Assembly: GCF_017894365.1 (NCBI RefSeq) | Contig: NZ_CP059467.1 | Span: 2,976,001 to 3,040,000, forward strand | Direction of reading: 5' to 3' | DNA length: 64,000 nt | DNA from: Aromatoleum bremense | GTDB lineage: Bacteria > Pseudomonadota > Gammaproteobacteria > Burkholderiales > Rhodocyclaceae | Shown: positions 28,421 through 37,367 of the stretch, piece by piece | Position numbering within the stretch: the first letter of the stretch is position 1 | Layout: each line of letters opens with the position of its first letter | Notes under the pieces: generated by a model | The model's input: the letters and a program-made list of their open reading frames with translations, nothing else | Told to the model about the DNA's origin: nothing | Databases searched by the model: none | Made by a program: the position numbers and the translations under genes

Positions 28421-29545
28421 TCACGGCGCCGCTGCGGGATGGCCATGCATCACGACCATCGCGTCCGGATGGCCTGCGGCGTCGACCCGATAGGCGACGA
28501 TGGTGGCGTCGAATGTCGTGCCGTTTGCGTGGCGGTGGCGCCAGATGCCGGATTCGGCAAGGCCGCGGCCGTTTTCCGCTTCGCAGCGCAGATCGGCGAG
28601 GCGCATCCTGCACAGGCGCTCATACGGATAGCCATACGCTTTCACCGCGCTGGCGCTGGCGGCAAAAATACGCAGCTCGGGGCCTTCGCACAGCAGTGTC
28701 GGCAGCGGACAGTCGGCGAACATACGCTCCATGGACGCGCCGTTGTCCGGTGCGGCGCCGTGCCGCGGAGCATCACCGCGCCGCGCCGTTGCCGGCTTAC
28801 TTGCCACCTTCGTGCGGCTTGCCGGCGGGAGTATCAACAGCTGCCACTCGGGCTTCGGCCCGGGCAGGATACGCCCAGACAGTGGTTCGGCGCTGCCGGG
28901 CGTCTCGATGCGGACGAGTTGCGGCTCGCCGCGCGCGGGCCATGTCACAGCCAGCCGCGACTCCAGAACGTGTCCGACGAGATCCGCGCGGGCGAATCCG
29001 AGCGTGCCGAGTGCCGCCGCATTGGCGGCAGCGACGCGGCCCTGATCGTCGATGACGATGACCGGCTGTTCGAGCGCCGCGGCGAGGCGCGGCCACACGG
29101 TGTCGACGGAGGGGGGGGCGAAAGGGGATTCCGCGCCCTGTGCGGGGCTCAGGATCAGCGCGTGGAGGCCCGGCCGCAGGCGCGCGGCAGCGACGAAGCG
29201 CAGCTCCCGGTCGCGCTTTTCCGGCAGCGAGACGCGCAGGCTGCCGCGCGTTTCGCCCCGGATGAAAAGCCGCGCGCGCGCGTCGAGGAATTCCCGTTCC
29301 GATGGAAACAGATCGGCGAGCGGTCGGCCGGCGACCTGCCGGTAATCGCGTTCGAGCAACCGGCACGCCGCACTGTTGGCTTCGAGCACGACCTCGTCAC
29401 CGGTGATGACGAGCCCTTCGTCGAAGAGCTCGAACAGGGCCAGATACAGGCCCGTCTCCATGCCCTCGGAAAAATCCGGAATGAAGGGCTCTTCGGGATC
29501 ATCGTTGCCCTCGGGGCGACGGACGGCGTTCATCTGGGCGGGCAT
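28421..29545 (-). CDS. Triple PAS-domain sensor protein without an output domain
   Basis: A 374-residue cytoplasmic protein with no membrane segment. Three PAS-like units can be traced: about 35-135 (ALFELFDEGLVITGDEVVLEANSAACRLLERDY), about 145-240 (ALEQPVIVIDDQGRVAAANAAALGTLGF) and about 275-370 (CPLPTLLCEGPELRIFAASASAVKAYGYPYE, ending in a typical PAC-like HANGTTFDATIVAYRVD). A Pro/Arg/Ala linker (245-270) separates the second and third. No kinase, GGDEF, EAL, HTH or methyl-accepting domain is present, so it must signal by partner binding, or it is a remnant of a larger sensor. An ATG four codons downstream is an alternative start. Confidence 0.75.
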   Translation of the reverse strand: MPAQMNAVRRPEGNDDPEEPFIPDFSEGMETGLYLALFELFDEGLVITGDEVVLEANSAACRLLERDYRQVAGRPLADLFPSEREFLDARARLFIRGETRGSLRVSLPEKRDRELRFVAAARLRPGLHALILSPAQGAESPFAPPSVDTVWPRLAAALEQPVIVIDDQGRVAAANAAALGTLGFARADLVGHVLESRLAVTWPARGEPQLVRIETPGSAEPLSGRILPGPKPEWQLLILPPASRTKVASKPATARRGDAPRHGAAPDNGASMERMFADCPLPTLLCEGPELRIFAASASAVKAYGYPYERLCRMRLADLRCEAENGRGLAESGIWRHRHANGTTFDATIVAYRVDAAGHPDAMVVMHGHPAAAP

Positions 29546-29599
29546 TCCAAGGATTCCGAGGCTTATCGGTGTAAGCCCAGATTACTTGAAGCCCGCCGC

Positions 29600-29633
29600 T
29601 GGAAAGGCCCGGAATAGGCGGGTTTGCCGGGCC
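29600..29633 (-). terminator. rhlE terminator overlapping its stop codon
   Basis: On the minus strand GGCCCGG pairs with CCGGGCC around a 14-base loop, followed by TTTCC. The first base of the upstream arm belongs to the TAG stop codon of rhlE, so ribosomes leaving the gene would cover the stem. Confidence 0.55.
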
Positions 29634-31108
29634 TATTTCCGGCCGAGGCCGCCGAGCAGCACCGCGATCGGGCGTTGGTTGCGACGCGGCGAACCGACCT
29701 CTCCTGCGGCCTGATCCGCCGGCCGATTCGGATCGGTTGGCGAAGCTGCCGGTTCGTACGGCTTGGTGTAGTCGAACCCGTCCGAGGCGATCGTCGATCG
29801 TCCCGGGCGCCGGCGGACTTCGCCGCTCCGTGCGGACGATGCCGGCCGGGCAGCGCGCGGCGCAGGAGCCGTTTTCTGGCCGGTTTCCTTCGCCGGTTCG
29901 GGAGCGCTGGCGGCGGCCGTGCGGCGGCCATGCCGGCTGCGGCTGGCGGTTTCGAAAAAATCCGGATCGGGGGCGAAGCCCGGCACGATTTCCTGCGGAA
30001 TCTGCAGCTTGATGAGCTTCTCGATTTCCGCCAGATGGTGTTTCTCTTCCGCGCACACCAGCGACACCGCGTTGCCCTGGCGTCCGGCGCGTCCGGTGCG
30101 GCCGATACGGTGCACGTAGTCTTCGGCGGTATGCGGAAGTTCGAAATTGATCACTGACGGCAGGTCGTCGATGTCGAGCCCGCGCGCCGCGACGTCGGTC
30201 GCGACGAGCACCCGCAGCTTGCCGGACTTGAAGGCTTCGAGCGTGTCGGTGCGTTGCGCCTGGCCCTTGTCGCCGTGGATCGCGTCGGCGGCGATGCCGT
30301 GGCGCTCGAGGAAGTGCGCGAGACGGGCGCACGCGAGCTTCGTCGCGACGAACACCAGCGCCTGCGTGTCCGGCTCATGGCGCAGCAGATGCGCGAGCAG
30401 GTTGCGCTTGAGGCCCGCTGAAACTGGGTGCACGCGGTGGGTGATCGTTTCGGACACCATGTTGCGGCGCGCGACTTCGATCAACTGCGGTTCCTTCAGC
30501 ATCTGGTCGGCGAGCTTCTTGATCTCGTCCGAGAATGTCGCCGAGAACAACAGGCTCTGGCGCGCGGCGGGCAGCAGGTCGAGGATGCGGCGGATGTCGG
30601 GGATGAATCCCATGTCCAGCATGCGGTCAGCTTCGTCGAGCACGAGCATCTCGACCTGGCCGAGCTGGATGGTTTTCTGCTGGACGTGGTCGAGGAGCCG
30701 CCCCGGCGTTGCGACGACGATCTCGACGCCGGTGCGCAGGTCCTGGATCTGCGGCTTCATGTCGACGCCGCCATAGATGCACGTGCTGCGCAGCGGGACG
30801 TACTTGCTGTAGGTCTTGACGGACTCGAAGACCTGCATCGCGAGTTCGCGCGTCGGCGCGAGGATCAGCGCCCGCACCGGATGGCGCGCCGGACTCGTCG
30901 AAGTGCTGGCGTGGCGCGCGAGGCGCTGCAGCAGCGGCAGCGTGAAGCCCGCGGTCTTGCCGGTGCCGGTCTGGGCGCCGCCCATGACGTCGCGGCCGGA
31001 CAGGACCACCGGGATCGCCTGCTGCTGGATCGGGGTGGGGGTGGTGTAGCCGGATTCGGCTACTGCACGTAGCAACTCGGGGATCAGTCCGAGGTCGGCG
31101 AAACTCAT
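29633..31108 (-). CDS. rhlE: DEAD-box ATP-dependent RNA helicase RhlE
   Basis: A 491-residue RNA helicase involved in RNA turnover and ribosome assembly. Motifs in order: Q motif ([14 protein letters not shown]), AQTGTGKT (I), PTRELA (Ia), TPGR (Ib), DEAD (II, near 157), SATF (III), and in the second domain [14 protein letters not shown] (V) and [10 protein letters not shown] (VI). A basic, low-complexity tail of about 110 residues follows. It ends [17 protein letters not shown], a tail I have seen on beta-proteobacterial RhlE proteins. Confidence 0.95.
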   Translation of the reverse strand: MSFADLGLIPELLRAVAESGYTTPTPIQQQAIPVVLSGRDVMGGAQTGTGKTAGFTLPLLQRLARHASTSTSPARHPVRALILAPTRELAMQVFESVKTYSKYVPLRSTCIYGGVDMKPQIQDLRTGVEIVVATPGRLLDHVQQKTIQLGQVEMLVLDEADRMLDMGFIPDIRRILDLLPAARQSLLFSATFSDEIKKLADQMLKEPQLIEVARRNMVSETITHRVHPVSAGLKRNLLAHLLRHEPDTQALVFVATKLACARLAHFLERHGIAADAIHGDKGQAQRTDTLEAFKSGKLRVLVATDVAARGLDIDDLPSVINFELPHTAEDYVHRIGRTGRAGRQGNAVSLVCAEEKHHLAEIEKLIKLQIPQEIVPGFAPDPDFFETASRSRHGRRTAAASAPEPAKETGQKTAPAPRAARPASSARSGEVRRRPGRSTIASDGFDYTKPYEPAASPTDPNRPADQAAGEVGSPRRNQRPIAVLLGGLGRK

Positions 31109-31317
31109 AGGCGCCTTTCTTCGATATGGGCCTGCCGCGCGAGATGCGATGCCAGGAGAGGCGATTGCATGAACGGAACGGTTCCGGGAGGGCTCGTGCC
31201 ATCCGGCAGGCCGGGTGCTTTAAACCGGCCATTATACATACACGTACAACTCGACGGGCCTCTGACGCCGCATGTGATTTCCTGATACCGGGGCTGGGCG
31301 GGAGAGGGGCAAGCGGA

Positions 31318-32424
31318 TCAGACCGCCGCAGCGCGCAAGGCGAGGTAGCCGGTGATCTCTTCGCGATCATGGTACAGGTGCTTGAAGCGCAACTCGAACG
31401 GACCTGCCTGGGCGAGGCGCTTGGTGATCAGCGCGCGGCACTGTTCGACGGCCTCGATGCGTTTTTTCATCGGCAGCTTGAGGTTGAAGATCGTCCTGCG
31501 GCAGCGGCCGGTCGCGATCCAGTCGGCGACGAGCGCGGCGATCCGTGCCGGCTGTTCGACCATGTCGCACACCATCCACTCGACCGGCCGCGGCGGCCGC
31601 CACGTGAAGCCGTCGGCGCGTACGTGCTCGACCATCTCGGTCGCCATCACCGACGGCGCCATCGGGCCGTTGTCGACCGCCGTCACTCGCAGGCCGCGAT
31701 GCGCGAGCTGCCACGTCCAGCCGCCGGGCGCGGCGCCGAGGTCGACGGCGCGCAGCCCGGCCCGCAGGCTCGCGCTGCGCTCGGCTTCGGTCAACAGCGT
31801 GAAGATCGCTTCGGCGAGCTTGAGCGTTGAACGGCTGGCGGCCTCGCGCAACATGCGCAGACGCGGAATCCCCATCGGCCACAGGGCAGCCTGCCCGGGG
31901 AGTGCGGCGCACAGCCACGCCGTGGAGGTATCGGGGAAGAGGATGTGCAGTTCGGGAAGACCTTTCGCGCCTTCGCGAAACGCGCCGATTCTTTCGAGTT
32001 CGTGCTGCAGCGGCACGGCGAAGCGGCGGCAGAAGCCGGATTGCTGCTTGGCCTCGTCGGTGTCGGGGGTTTCCAGCATCAGTTGGGCGAAGCGCTGGCC
32101 GGCGTTGCGCGTCGCTGCGGCGATCGGTGTCGCCCGGTCGCGCTCGGGCAGGTCGTCGACGCGGGCGAACCACGGCAGCAGCTGGCGCGCGAAAATCAGC
32201 GTGCGCCAGTCGCAGCGTTCGGCAAGGTCTGCAAATGCGACCGGCTCGTGGGTTTCGAAAGTCGCGAACGCGCTGCCGGGGCGGGTGCGGACGAAGCCCA
32301 TCAGTCCGATGCTGGCGGCGAAGTCGTCCAGTTCGGCGGCGACTTCCTTTTCGAACCCTGCGCGACACAGCGCGAGCAGGCCGGAGGCGGTCAGGCCGAG
32401 ACGATTCGGTGGAGTGGCAGGCAT
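31318..32424 (-). CDS. rlmM: 23S rRNA 2'-O-methyltransferase RlmM (C2498)
   Basis: A 368-residue methyltransferase that modifies C2498 of 23S rRNA. An N-terminal THUMP-like part (about 1-160) precedes the Rossmann methyltransferase with AVDLGAAPGGWTWQLAHRG (near 212). The catalytic tetrad of the RrmJ/FtsJ type can be placed: Asp in MVCDMVEQPARIA, Lys in IFNLKLPMKKR and Glu in the late HDREEITGYL. The start MPATPPNRLGLTASG is preferred; the 31 codons upstream are not family-like. It stands alone behind rhlE on the same strand. Confidence 0.92.
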   Translation of the reverse strand: MPATPPNRLGLTASGLLALCRAGFEKEVAAELDDFAASIGLMGFVRTRPGSAFATFETHEPVAFADLAERCDWRTLIFARQLLPWFARVDDLPERDRATPIAAATRNAGQRFAQLMLETPDTDEAKQQSGFCRRFAVPLQHELERIGAFREGAKGLPELHILFPDTSTAWLCAALPGQAALWPMGIPRLRMLREAASRSTLKLAEAIFTLLTEAERSASLRAGLRAVDLGAAPGGWTWQLAHRGLRVTAVDNGPMAPSVMATEMVEHVRADGFTWRPPRPVEWMVCDMVEQPARIAALVADWIATGRCRRTIFNLKLPMKKRIEAVEQCRALITKRLAQAGPFELRFKHLYHDREEITGYLALRAAAV

Positions 32425-32526
32425 CAGGTCCGTTTTGCGGCAAGCGTGTTGTTTCGGGTCGCCGCGGATGATAAGGCAAGTCGGCGCCCGGGCGGCGGCA
32501 AGTTTTCTTTTCGCCACCGGGCAGTT

Positions 32527-32931
32527 TCAGGACGTGGTGCGCGAGCGGCGCGGGCGATGTTCCCCGCCCGCCGGGGCCGGCGCAGCGATCTCGTCGATTT
32601 CCTTCGCGCCAGCCGCGCCCGGCGAAGGCGCCAACGGGGAGTTGGGTTGCGAAAGCTGCGAGGGTACCGATTGCATGTTGTTCTGCATCATGTAGTCGTT
32701 CATTTCCCGCCAGCCGGCGAACACTGCGGCCTTCTGCGCTTTGGCATTGATCAGGTAGCAATCCTCGAGCGAGCGGCCGGAATGGCGACATGCGCCACCG
32801 ATGGCTTTGCCTTCGGCTTCCGCGACGGCCGCCTCCTTTTTCGGATCGGGCAGTTCGAGCAGCGTGCCGATCTGCTCGCAGCCGCCGAGTGCGACGAGCA
32901 GCAGGAGGGGAGTCAGGCGTTGCGCGAGCAT
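32527..32931 (-). CDS. Hypothetical lipoprotein
   Basis: A 134-residue protein beginning with a lipoprotein signal: MLAQRLTPLLLLVALGGC, where LGGC is a lipobox with Cys at 18. The mature part starts EQIGTLLELPDPKKEAAVAEAEGKAIG. A central segment has two further cysteines (ACRHSGRSLEDCYLIN), possibly a disulfide. The end is Pro/Ala/Ser-rich. No known domain is recognised. A start 15 codons upstream is open but would bury the signal peptide. It is probably anchored in the outer membrane, since residue +2 is Glu rather than Asp. It is divergent from the binding-protein gene. Confidence 0.65.
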   Translation of the reverse strand: MLAQRLTPLLLLVALGGCEQIGTLLELPDPKKEAAVAEAEGKAIGGACRHSGRSLEDCYLINAKAQKAAVFAGWREMNDYMMQNNMQSVPSQLSQPNSPLAPSPGAAGAKEIDEIAAPAPAGGEHRPRRSRTTS

Positions 32932-33088
32932 GGGCAGGAGGGCACCGGGGTGGGGAGCTGAAGCGGTTAACGTCATCGCTGCGGAAATCTTGATGGATGA
33001 TGGGCCATATGCAGCGGACTGCGGGCGATGTCGGCGGACTCTATACTGTGAAGGTTCGAGGTGCAGGTGTCACGTGAAGGACTGGAGA

Positions 33089-34414
33089 ATGAGAGTGCTG
33101 AGGGGAATCGCAAGGAAATGCGCCGCGCTGCTGCTGTGCGCAGGAGGTTTGCTGGGGATGATGGGCGCGGGTGCCGCATATGCGGCCAAGGCGGTCGTGC
33201 GTCCGCCGGCTGCGGTGGCGAGCGAGCCGAAGGAAATCCAGCTCGTCCACCAGCTCGGCCCGCAGCGGGAAGAGGCGTTGAAGCAGCTCGTCGAGCGTTT
33301 CAACGAGCGCAGCAAGGACTATCGGCTCAGTGTCAGGACGGGCACCTGGAGCGATGACGGCTCCCCTCACCTGATGATCCTGCCGGACGAGGACATGGAA
33401 CGCTTTCTCGCCGGTAAGCCGCGCTACAAGGCGCTGTCGGCAGTCATGCGCGAAGGCGGGGTGCCGCTGCCGGCACTCAAGCCGCCGGCGATCATGGCGC
33501 GCGCGTTGGTCGATGCGAAGGGCCGGCTGCTGGCGTTGCCGGTCGGCTTGTCGACGCCCGTGCTGTACATCAATCGCGGCGAATTCCGCCGTGTCGGCCT
33601 GGATCCCGATGCGCCGCTGAAAACCTGGTTCGAACTGCAACAGGCACTCGGGCGACTGTTCGATTCGGGTTCGACGTGTCCCTACACGGTCTCGCAGCCC
33701 GGCCGGGTGATGATCGAGAACACCAGCGCCTGGCACAACGAGCCGGTGTCGGCGCGCCAGGGCAAGAGCGAGCGCCCGTCGTTCAACGGCATGCTCCAGG
33801 TCAAGCACGTGGCAATGATGGCGAGCTGGCATCGTGCCCGCTATCTGCGCATCTTCGGTGCCGAGAGTGAGGCCGAGCAACGGTTCGCGAGTGGGGAATG
33901 CGCGGTGGTCGCCGCGCCGTCGGCGAGCTGGACCGATTTCCGACGGACAGCGAAGTTCGAAGTCGGCATCGCGCCTTTGCCGTACCACGAGGATTTCCCC
34001 GGTGCTCCGCAGAACACCCTCGCCGACGGTGCCGCGATGTGGGTCGCCGCCGGCAAGCAGCCCGCCGAGTACAAGGCAATCGCGCGCTTCATCGGCTTCT
34101 GGCTGCAGCCCGAAAACCAGGTCGCGTGGCAGCGTGAATCGGGCTATCTGCCCTTGAACCGCGCCGGTGTGTTCGCAGCCCAGAGCGAGGTGCTGGGGCC
34201 GGACCTGGAGAACATCAAGGTCGCTGTATCCCAACTGAACAACAAGCCGGCCACGGTCGAATCGAGTGCGTCGCCGATCGTCGGTCATGCCCGCATGCTC
34301 AACATCCTCGACGAAGAACTCAGCGCCGTGTGGGCGGATCGCAAACCGGCGAAGGAAGCGCTCGACAACGCGGTGACGCGGGTTCAGGCGGCAATTGCGC
34401 CGGTCCTGCGCTGA
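33089..34414 (+). CDS. UgpB-like periplasmic substrate-binding protein
   Basis: A 441-residue extracellular solute-binding protein of family 1. The signal peptide is MRVLRGIARKCAALLLCAGG onward, with a likely cleavage at AYA-AKA. The body has the maltose/glycerol-3-phosphate binder pattern: GLSTPVLYINRGEFRRVGLD, PLKTWFELQQAL, and a late FIGFWLQPENQVAWQRESGY that is close to UgpB. No permease or ATPase genes accompany it, so its transporter must be encoded elsewhere. The gene 18 bases downstream encodes a glycerophosphodiesterase, which supports a glycerophosphodiester or sn-glycerol-3-phosphate substrate; this is inference. Confidence 0.8.
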   Translation: MRVLRGIARKCAALLLCAGGLLGMMGAGAAYAAKAVVRPPAAVASEPKEIQLVHQLGPQREEALKQLVERFNERSKDYRLSVRTGTWSDDGSPHLMILPDEDMERFLAGKPRYKALSAVMREGGVPLPALKPPAIMARALVDAKGRLLALPVGLSTPVLYINRGEFRRVGLDPDAPLKTWFELQQALGRLFDSGSTCPYTVSQPGRVMIENTSAWHNEPVSARQGKSERPSFNGMLQVKHVAMMASWHRARYLRIFGAESEAEQRFASGECAVVAAPSASWTDFRRTAKFEVGIAPLPYHEDFPGAPQNTLADGAAMWVAAGKQPAEYKAIARFIGFWLQPENQVAWQRESGYLPLNRAGVFAAQSEVLGPDLENIKVAVSQLNNKPATVESSASPIVGHARMLNILDEELSAVWADRKPAKEALDNAVTRVQAAIAPVLR

Positions 34415-34432
34415 CGGCGTTTGGCGAGAGCG

Positions 34433-35233
34433 ATGACGCTTCCACGCCCCTGGCCTCTTGCCCCGGTGCTGGCCCATCGCTGCGGTGGCGTGCTTGCACC
34501 CGAAAATACGCTGGCAGGCCTCGCGGCGGCGGCGGGGGCCGGATGTGGCGGCGTGGAATTCGACGTGATGCTCAGCGGCAGCAGCTCCCCGGTGCTGATC
34601 CACGACGAAACGCTCGAGCGCACGACTGACGGCCACGGGCGCGTCGCCCTGACGCGGGATGAAAACCTCCGCGTGCTCGACGCGGGAACATGGTTCGATG
34701 CGCGTTTCACCGGCGAACGGGTGCCGACGCTCGAGGAGGCCGCTGCGCGATGCATTTCGCTCGGGCTGTCCGTAAATCTCGAGATCAAGCCGGCGGCGGG
34801 GCAGGACGAAGAGACCGCCCGCGTCGTCGCTTGCCGTGCGGGCCACCTCTGGGCCGGCGCTGCGGTTGCGCCGCTGCTGTCATCGTTTTCCGAGCTCGCG
34901 CTGCAAGTTGCCGCGCAGCTTGCCCCGCATCTTCTTCGTGGACTGCTCGTCGACCGGGTGCCGCCGGACTGGCTGCAGCGCTGCCACCGCGCCGGTGCGG
35001 CAGCCTTGCATGCGGACGCCCGCTACCTCGATCGGCCAACCGTGATCGAGGCCCGCGAGGCAGGCCTGTGGGTGGCGACCTACACGGTGAACGACCCCTC
35101 CCGTGCGCAAACCTTGTTCGACTGGGGCGTCGATTGCGTCATCACCGATCGGCCCGATGTCGTACGCCCAGCTGTGACGCAACACAGGAGCAGCGCCGGA
35201 TATCCTGCGGGGTCCGGCGCGCGGTCGTGTTGA
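34433..35233 (+). CDS. ugpQ: Glycerophosphodiester phosphodiesterase
   Basis: A 266-residue GDPD-family enzyme without a signal peptide, so probably the cytoplasmic UgpQ type that releases sn-glycerol-3-phosphate from glycerophosphodiesters. Active-site motifs are AHRCGGVLAPENTLAGLA (His and the Glu-Asn pair near 15-27), GVEFDVMLS (acidic metal ligands) and LIHDETLERTTDG (second His near 58). The C-terminal VNDPSRAQTLFDWGVDCVITDRPD is also conserved. The ATG is preferred over a TTG four codons upstream because GAGAG precedes it. The symbol is by similarity. Confidence 0.88.
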   Translation: MTLPRPWPLAPVLAHRCGGVLAPENTLAGLAAAAGAGCGGVEFDVMLSGSSSPVLIHDETLERTTDGHGRVALTRDENLRVLDAGTWFDARFTGERVPTLEEAAARCISLGLSVNLEIKPAAGQDEETARVVACRAGHLWAGAAVAPLLSSFSELALQVAAQLAPHLLRGLLVDRVPPDWLQRCHRAGAAALHADARYLDRPTVIEAREAGLWVATYTVNDPSRAQTLFDWGVDCVITDRPDVVRPAVTQHRSSAGYPAGSGARSC

Positions 35234-35286
35234 CGCCACGCCGGCCACCCCCATAACATCCGCCTTTTTCCCGCGAGTGCCCCGCC

Positions 35287-36255
35287 TTGTCGACTCAGCA
35301 GCTCTACGCGCCGATTGCCGCCGACATGCAGGCAGTCGACGCGGTCATTCGTGAACGTCTTCACTCGGACGTCGTTCTCATCCGGCAGGTCGCGGAATAC
35401 ATCATCCACAGTGGCGGCAAGCGGCTGCGGCCCGCGCTGGTGCTTTTTTCCGCGGGCGCAATGGGTTACCGGGGTCAGTCGCATCATCAACTCGCGGCAG
35501 TCGTCGAGTTCATCCATACCGCCACGCTCCTGCACGACGACGTCGTCGATGAGTCCGAGCTTCGTCGCGGCAACAAGACTGCCAACGCCCTGTTCGGCAA
35601 CGCCGCGTCGGTGCTGGTGGGCGATTTCCTGTACACGCGCGCGTTCCAGATGATGGTCGGCGTCAACGACATGCGCGTGATGCAGGTGCTCGCCGACGCG
35701 ACGAACATCATCGCCGAGGGCGAGGTCCTGCAACTGCTCAATTGTCACAACGCGGATGTCGACATCGAGGATTATCTGCGCGTGATCCGCTACAAGACCG
35801 CGAAGCTCTTCGAGGCGGCGACACGCCTCGGCGCCATCCTGGGGCGCGCGGACGAAGAACAGGAACGAAGAGTGGCGGCGTTCGGCATGCATCTGGGCAC
35901 CGCATTCCAGATCATCGACGACGTCCTCGACTATTCGTCCGACGAAGCGGCCACCGGCAAGCATCTCGGCGACGACCTGGCCGAAGGCAAGCCCACGCTG
36001 CCGCTGATCCACGCGATGAAGCATGGCACTGCGGAGCAGTCCGCGCGGGTGCGCAACGCCATCGAGAGTGGCGGGCGCGACGACTTCGAGGCAGTCTTGG
36101 CCGCGATCCGCGAAACCGGCGCGCTCGAGGAAGCGCGCCGTTGGGCGCGTGCCGAGGCGCAGCTCGCGATCGACGCTCTCGATGCACTTCCCCCTTCCAT
36201 TTTCAAAGATGCGCTGCTACAATTATCGAACTTTGCAGTTGTCAGGAATTACTGA
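35287..36255 (+). CDS. ispB: Octaprenyl diphosphate synthase
   Basis: A 322-residue trans-polyprenyl synthase that makes the side chain of ubiquinone. The first aspartate-rich motif is HDDVVDESELRRGN (near 80), the second is FQIIDDVLDYSSDE (near 208). GGKRLRPALVLFSAGA (near 42) and HTATLLHDD are conserved. The start is TTG: the MSTQQLYAPIAADMQAVD opening aligns with E. coli IspB, while the first ATG would remove those residues. A tRNA gene begins 14 bases after the stop. Confidence 0.93.
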   Translation: MSTQQLYAPIAADMQAVDAVIRERLHSDVVLIRQVAEYIIHSGGKRLRPALVLFSAGAMGYRGQSHHQLAAVVEFIHTATLLHDDVVDESELRRGNKTANALFGNAASVLVGDFLYTRAFQMMVGVNDMRVMQVLADATNIIAEGEVLQLLNCHNADVDIEDYLRVIRYKTAKLFEAATRLGAILGRADEEQERRVAAFGMHLGTAFQIIDDVLDYSSDEAATGKHLGDDLAEGKPTLPLIHAMKHGTAEQSARVRNAIESGGRDDFEAVLAAIRETGALEEARRWARAEAQLAIDALDALPPSIFKDALLQLSNFAVVRNY

Positions 36256-36269
36256 TTGCTGCAAGGCGT

Positions 36270-36346
36270 CGGGGAATAGCTCAGCCTGGTAGAGCACTGC
36301 GTTCGGGACGCAGGGGCCGGAGGTTCGAATCCTCTTTCCCCGACCA
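36270..36346 (+). tRNA. tRNA-Pro(CGG)
   Basis: A 77-base cloverleaf with a 7-bp acceptor (CGGGGAA/TTCCCCG), encoded CCA, anticodon stem CTGCG/CGCAG and loop TTCGGGA, giving anticodon CGG for proline. The T arm has GGTTCGAATCC. A clean terminator follows 12 bases after the CCA. Confidence 0.96.
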
Positions 36347-36357
36347 TAATTTCCGCG

Positions 36358-36385
36358 AAAAGCCACTCGAAAGAGTGGCTTTTTT
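36358..36385 (+). terminator. Terminator of tRNA-Pro
   Basis: AAAAGCCACTC, a GAAA tetraloop and GAGTGGCTTTTTT form a textbook intrinsic terminator. Confidence 0.92.
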
Positions 36386-36541
36386 GTTGGTGCGCCCAGC
36401 ATGGGCGCACTCCTGCGGGTGGAAGTCCCGCCGTAAGTTGATCACAGCGAACGAAGTGGCGCGCAACTGCATGAGGGTGACCGAGTGTGGTAAGGAAGCG
36501 TGGATCGCCGCTGCGAGCCGATGGACAAGAACCCGGCTCAT

Positions 36542-36877
36542 GCCGCGCGCGGCATGAAGGTGATTGGTGTCGATCGGCACATCCGGATCGGCCAGAAACA
36601 CTTCGAGCGCGCCGCGTCGCTTGTGCGCATAGGTCAGTGCCTTGGTCAGCGGGCTGCTCGGTAGCAACCCCTGCGCGTCCAGGCGCTCCTTCACCCAGCC
36701 GAAGAACGCCGCGACGATTGGACGGGCGTGATCGAGCCGGTACTCGCGCCTGGCCTCGCCCTTGAGCTTGTCGTCGCGGATCTTCGCTTCAACCGCGTAG
36801 AGCGCGCCGATGTACTCGAGCGCCTTGGCAGCCAGTTCGGGCTCCGCCGCTTCGGCGTTGATGAACTCGCGTCGGCA
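36542..36877 (-). pseudogene. IS66-family transposase (TnpC) fragment
   Basis: About 112 residues of the C-terminal catalytic region of an IS66 transposase remain. They run from HCRREFINAEAAEPELAAKA through ALYAVEAKIRD, RPIVAAFFGWVKERL and SSPLTKALTYAHKRRGALEVFL to DPDVPIDTNHLHAAR. The PIDTN motif is where IS66 proteins have PIDNN, next to the last catalytic acidic residue region. The N-terminal two thirds and the true C-terminus are missing, and the flanks are out of frame, so it cannot be active. No terminal inverted repeats or target duplication were found. It sits 160 bases from the 3' end of tRNA-Pro. Confidence 0.75.
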
Positions 36878-37065
36878 GTGGGTCCAGCGTCGAAGAACAA
36901 CGCCGACTCGTCCTTGTCCTGGGCGAAGTTGGTACGCGGCGCACGGCGGGTGTGGCCGGCCACTTGCCAGGGGCGTCGAAGCTCGACTCGCTGATGGCCG
37001 CGCGTGCGCAGAAAGGTTCGACCCCCAGGCCACTTGCAGCAAAGCGCACGAACACCGCGCGTCAC

Positions 37066-37367
37066 GCCTCGCAGCTACGCTGCCGCCATTTCTGATTCGA
37101 CTCCCCGGTCATGACCGAACACTCCATCTGGTTGAACATGGTGGGCAGTGTTATGCGAGGCGCGGAGCGGGAAAAGAACGCCGCTCAGTGAGCGGTTACC
37201 GCTTTGCGTACCTGGTCCACGGGTGCGGGATCATCTGATCCCGGTACAGAATGTCTTCGGAATTTCGGATATGCTCAGTGAACCTCGCTCGACAGCGAAC
37301 AGGCTATGCCGGTCGCCGTCGTCGTCGTCGGATTTCATATTACTAACGAGCCAAAACGGGATGCAAG
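37066..37367. other. 302-base stretch of apparently decayed sequence
   Basis: No intact gene is seen. On the minus strand a short frame reading MFNQMECSVMTGES may be a scrap of the same insertion element or another; I cannot name it. Two small inverted repeats are visible, AGCGG-TTA-CCGCT and GGGATCA-TC-TGATCCC, the latter flanked by GTAC on one side. A trinucleotide-like GTCGTCGTCGTCGT run lies about 50 bases before the next gene. The promoter of the downstream hydratase is probably within this stretch but no clear -35/-10 pair stands out. Confidence 0.4.

Noticed and set aside
31109..31317. Small RNA or promoter array between rhlE and rlmM
   Set aside because: A TATAAT occurs on the minus strand but without a suitable -35, and no hairpin followed by T was found.
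36281..37042. A long minus-strand open frame of about 250 codons covering tRNA-Pro
   Set aside because: Only its middle is IS66-like. Its end is the antisense of the tRNA, giving the familiar false peptide GKEDSNLRP, so it is not a gene.
37300..37340. GTCGTC repeat as a CRISPR-like or microsatellite array
   Set aside because: Only about four units; no spacer structure, and such runs are frequent in GC-rich codon-biased DNA.
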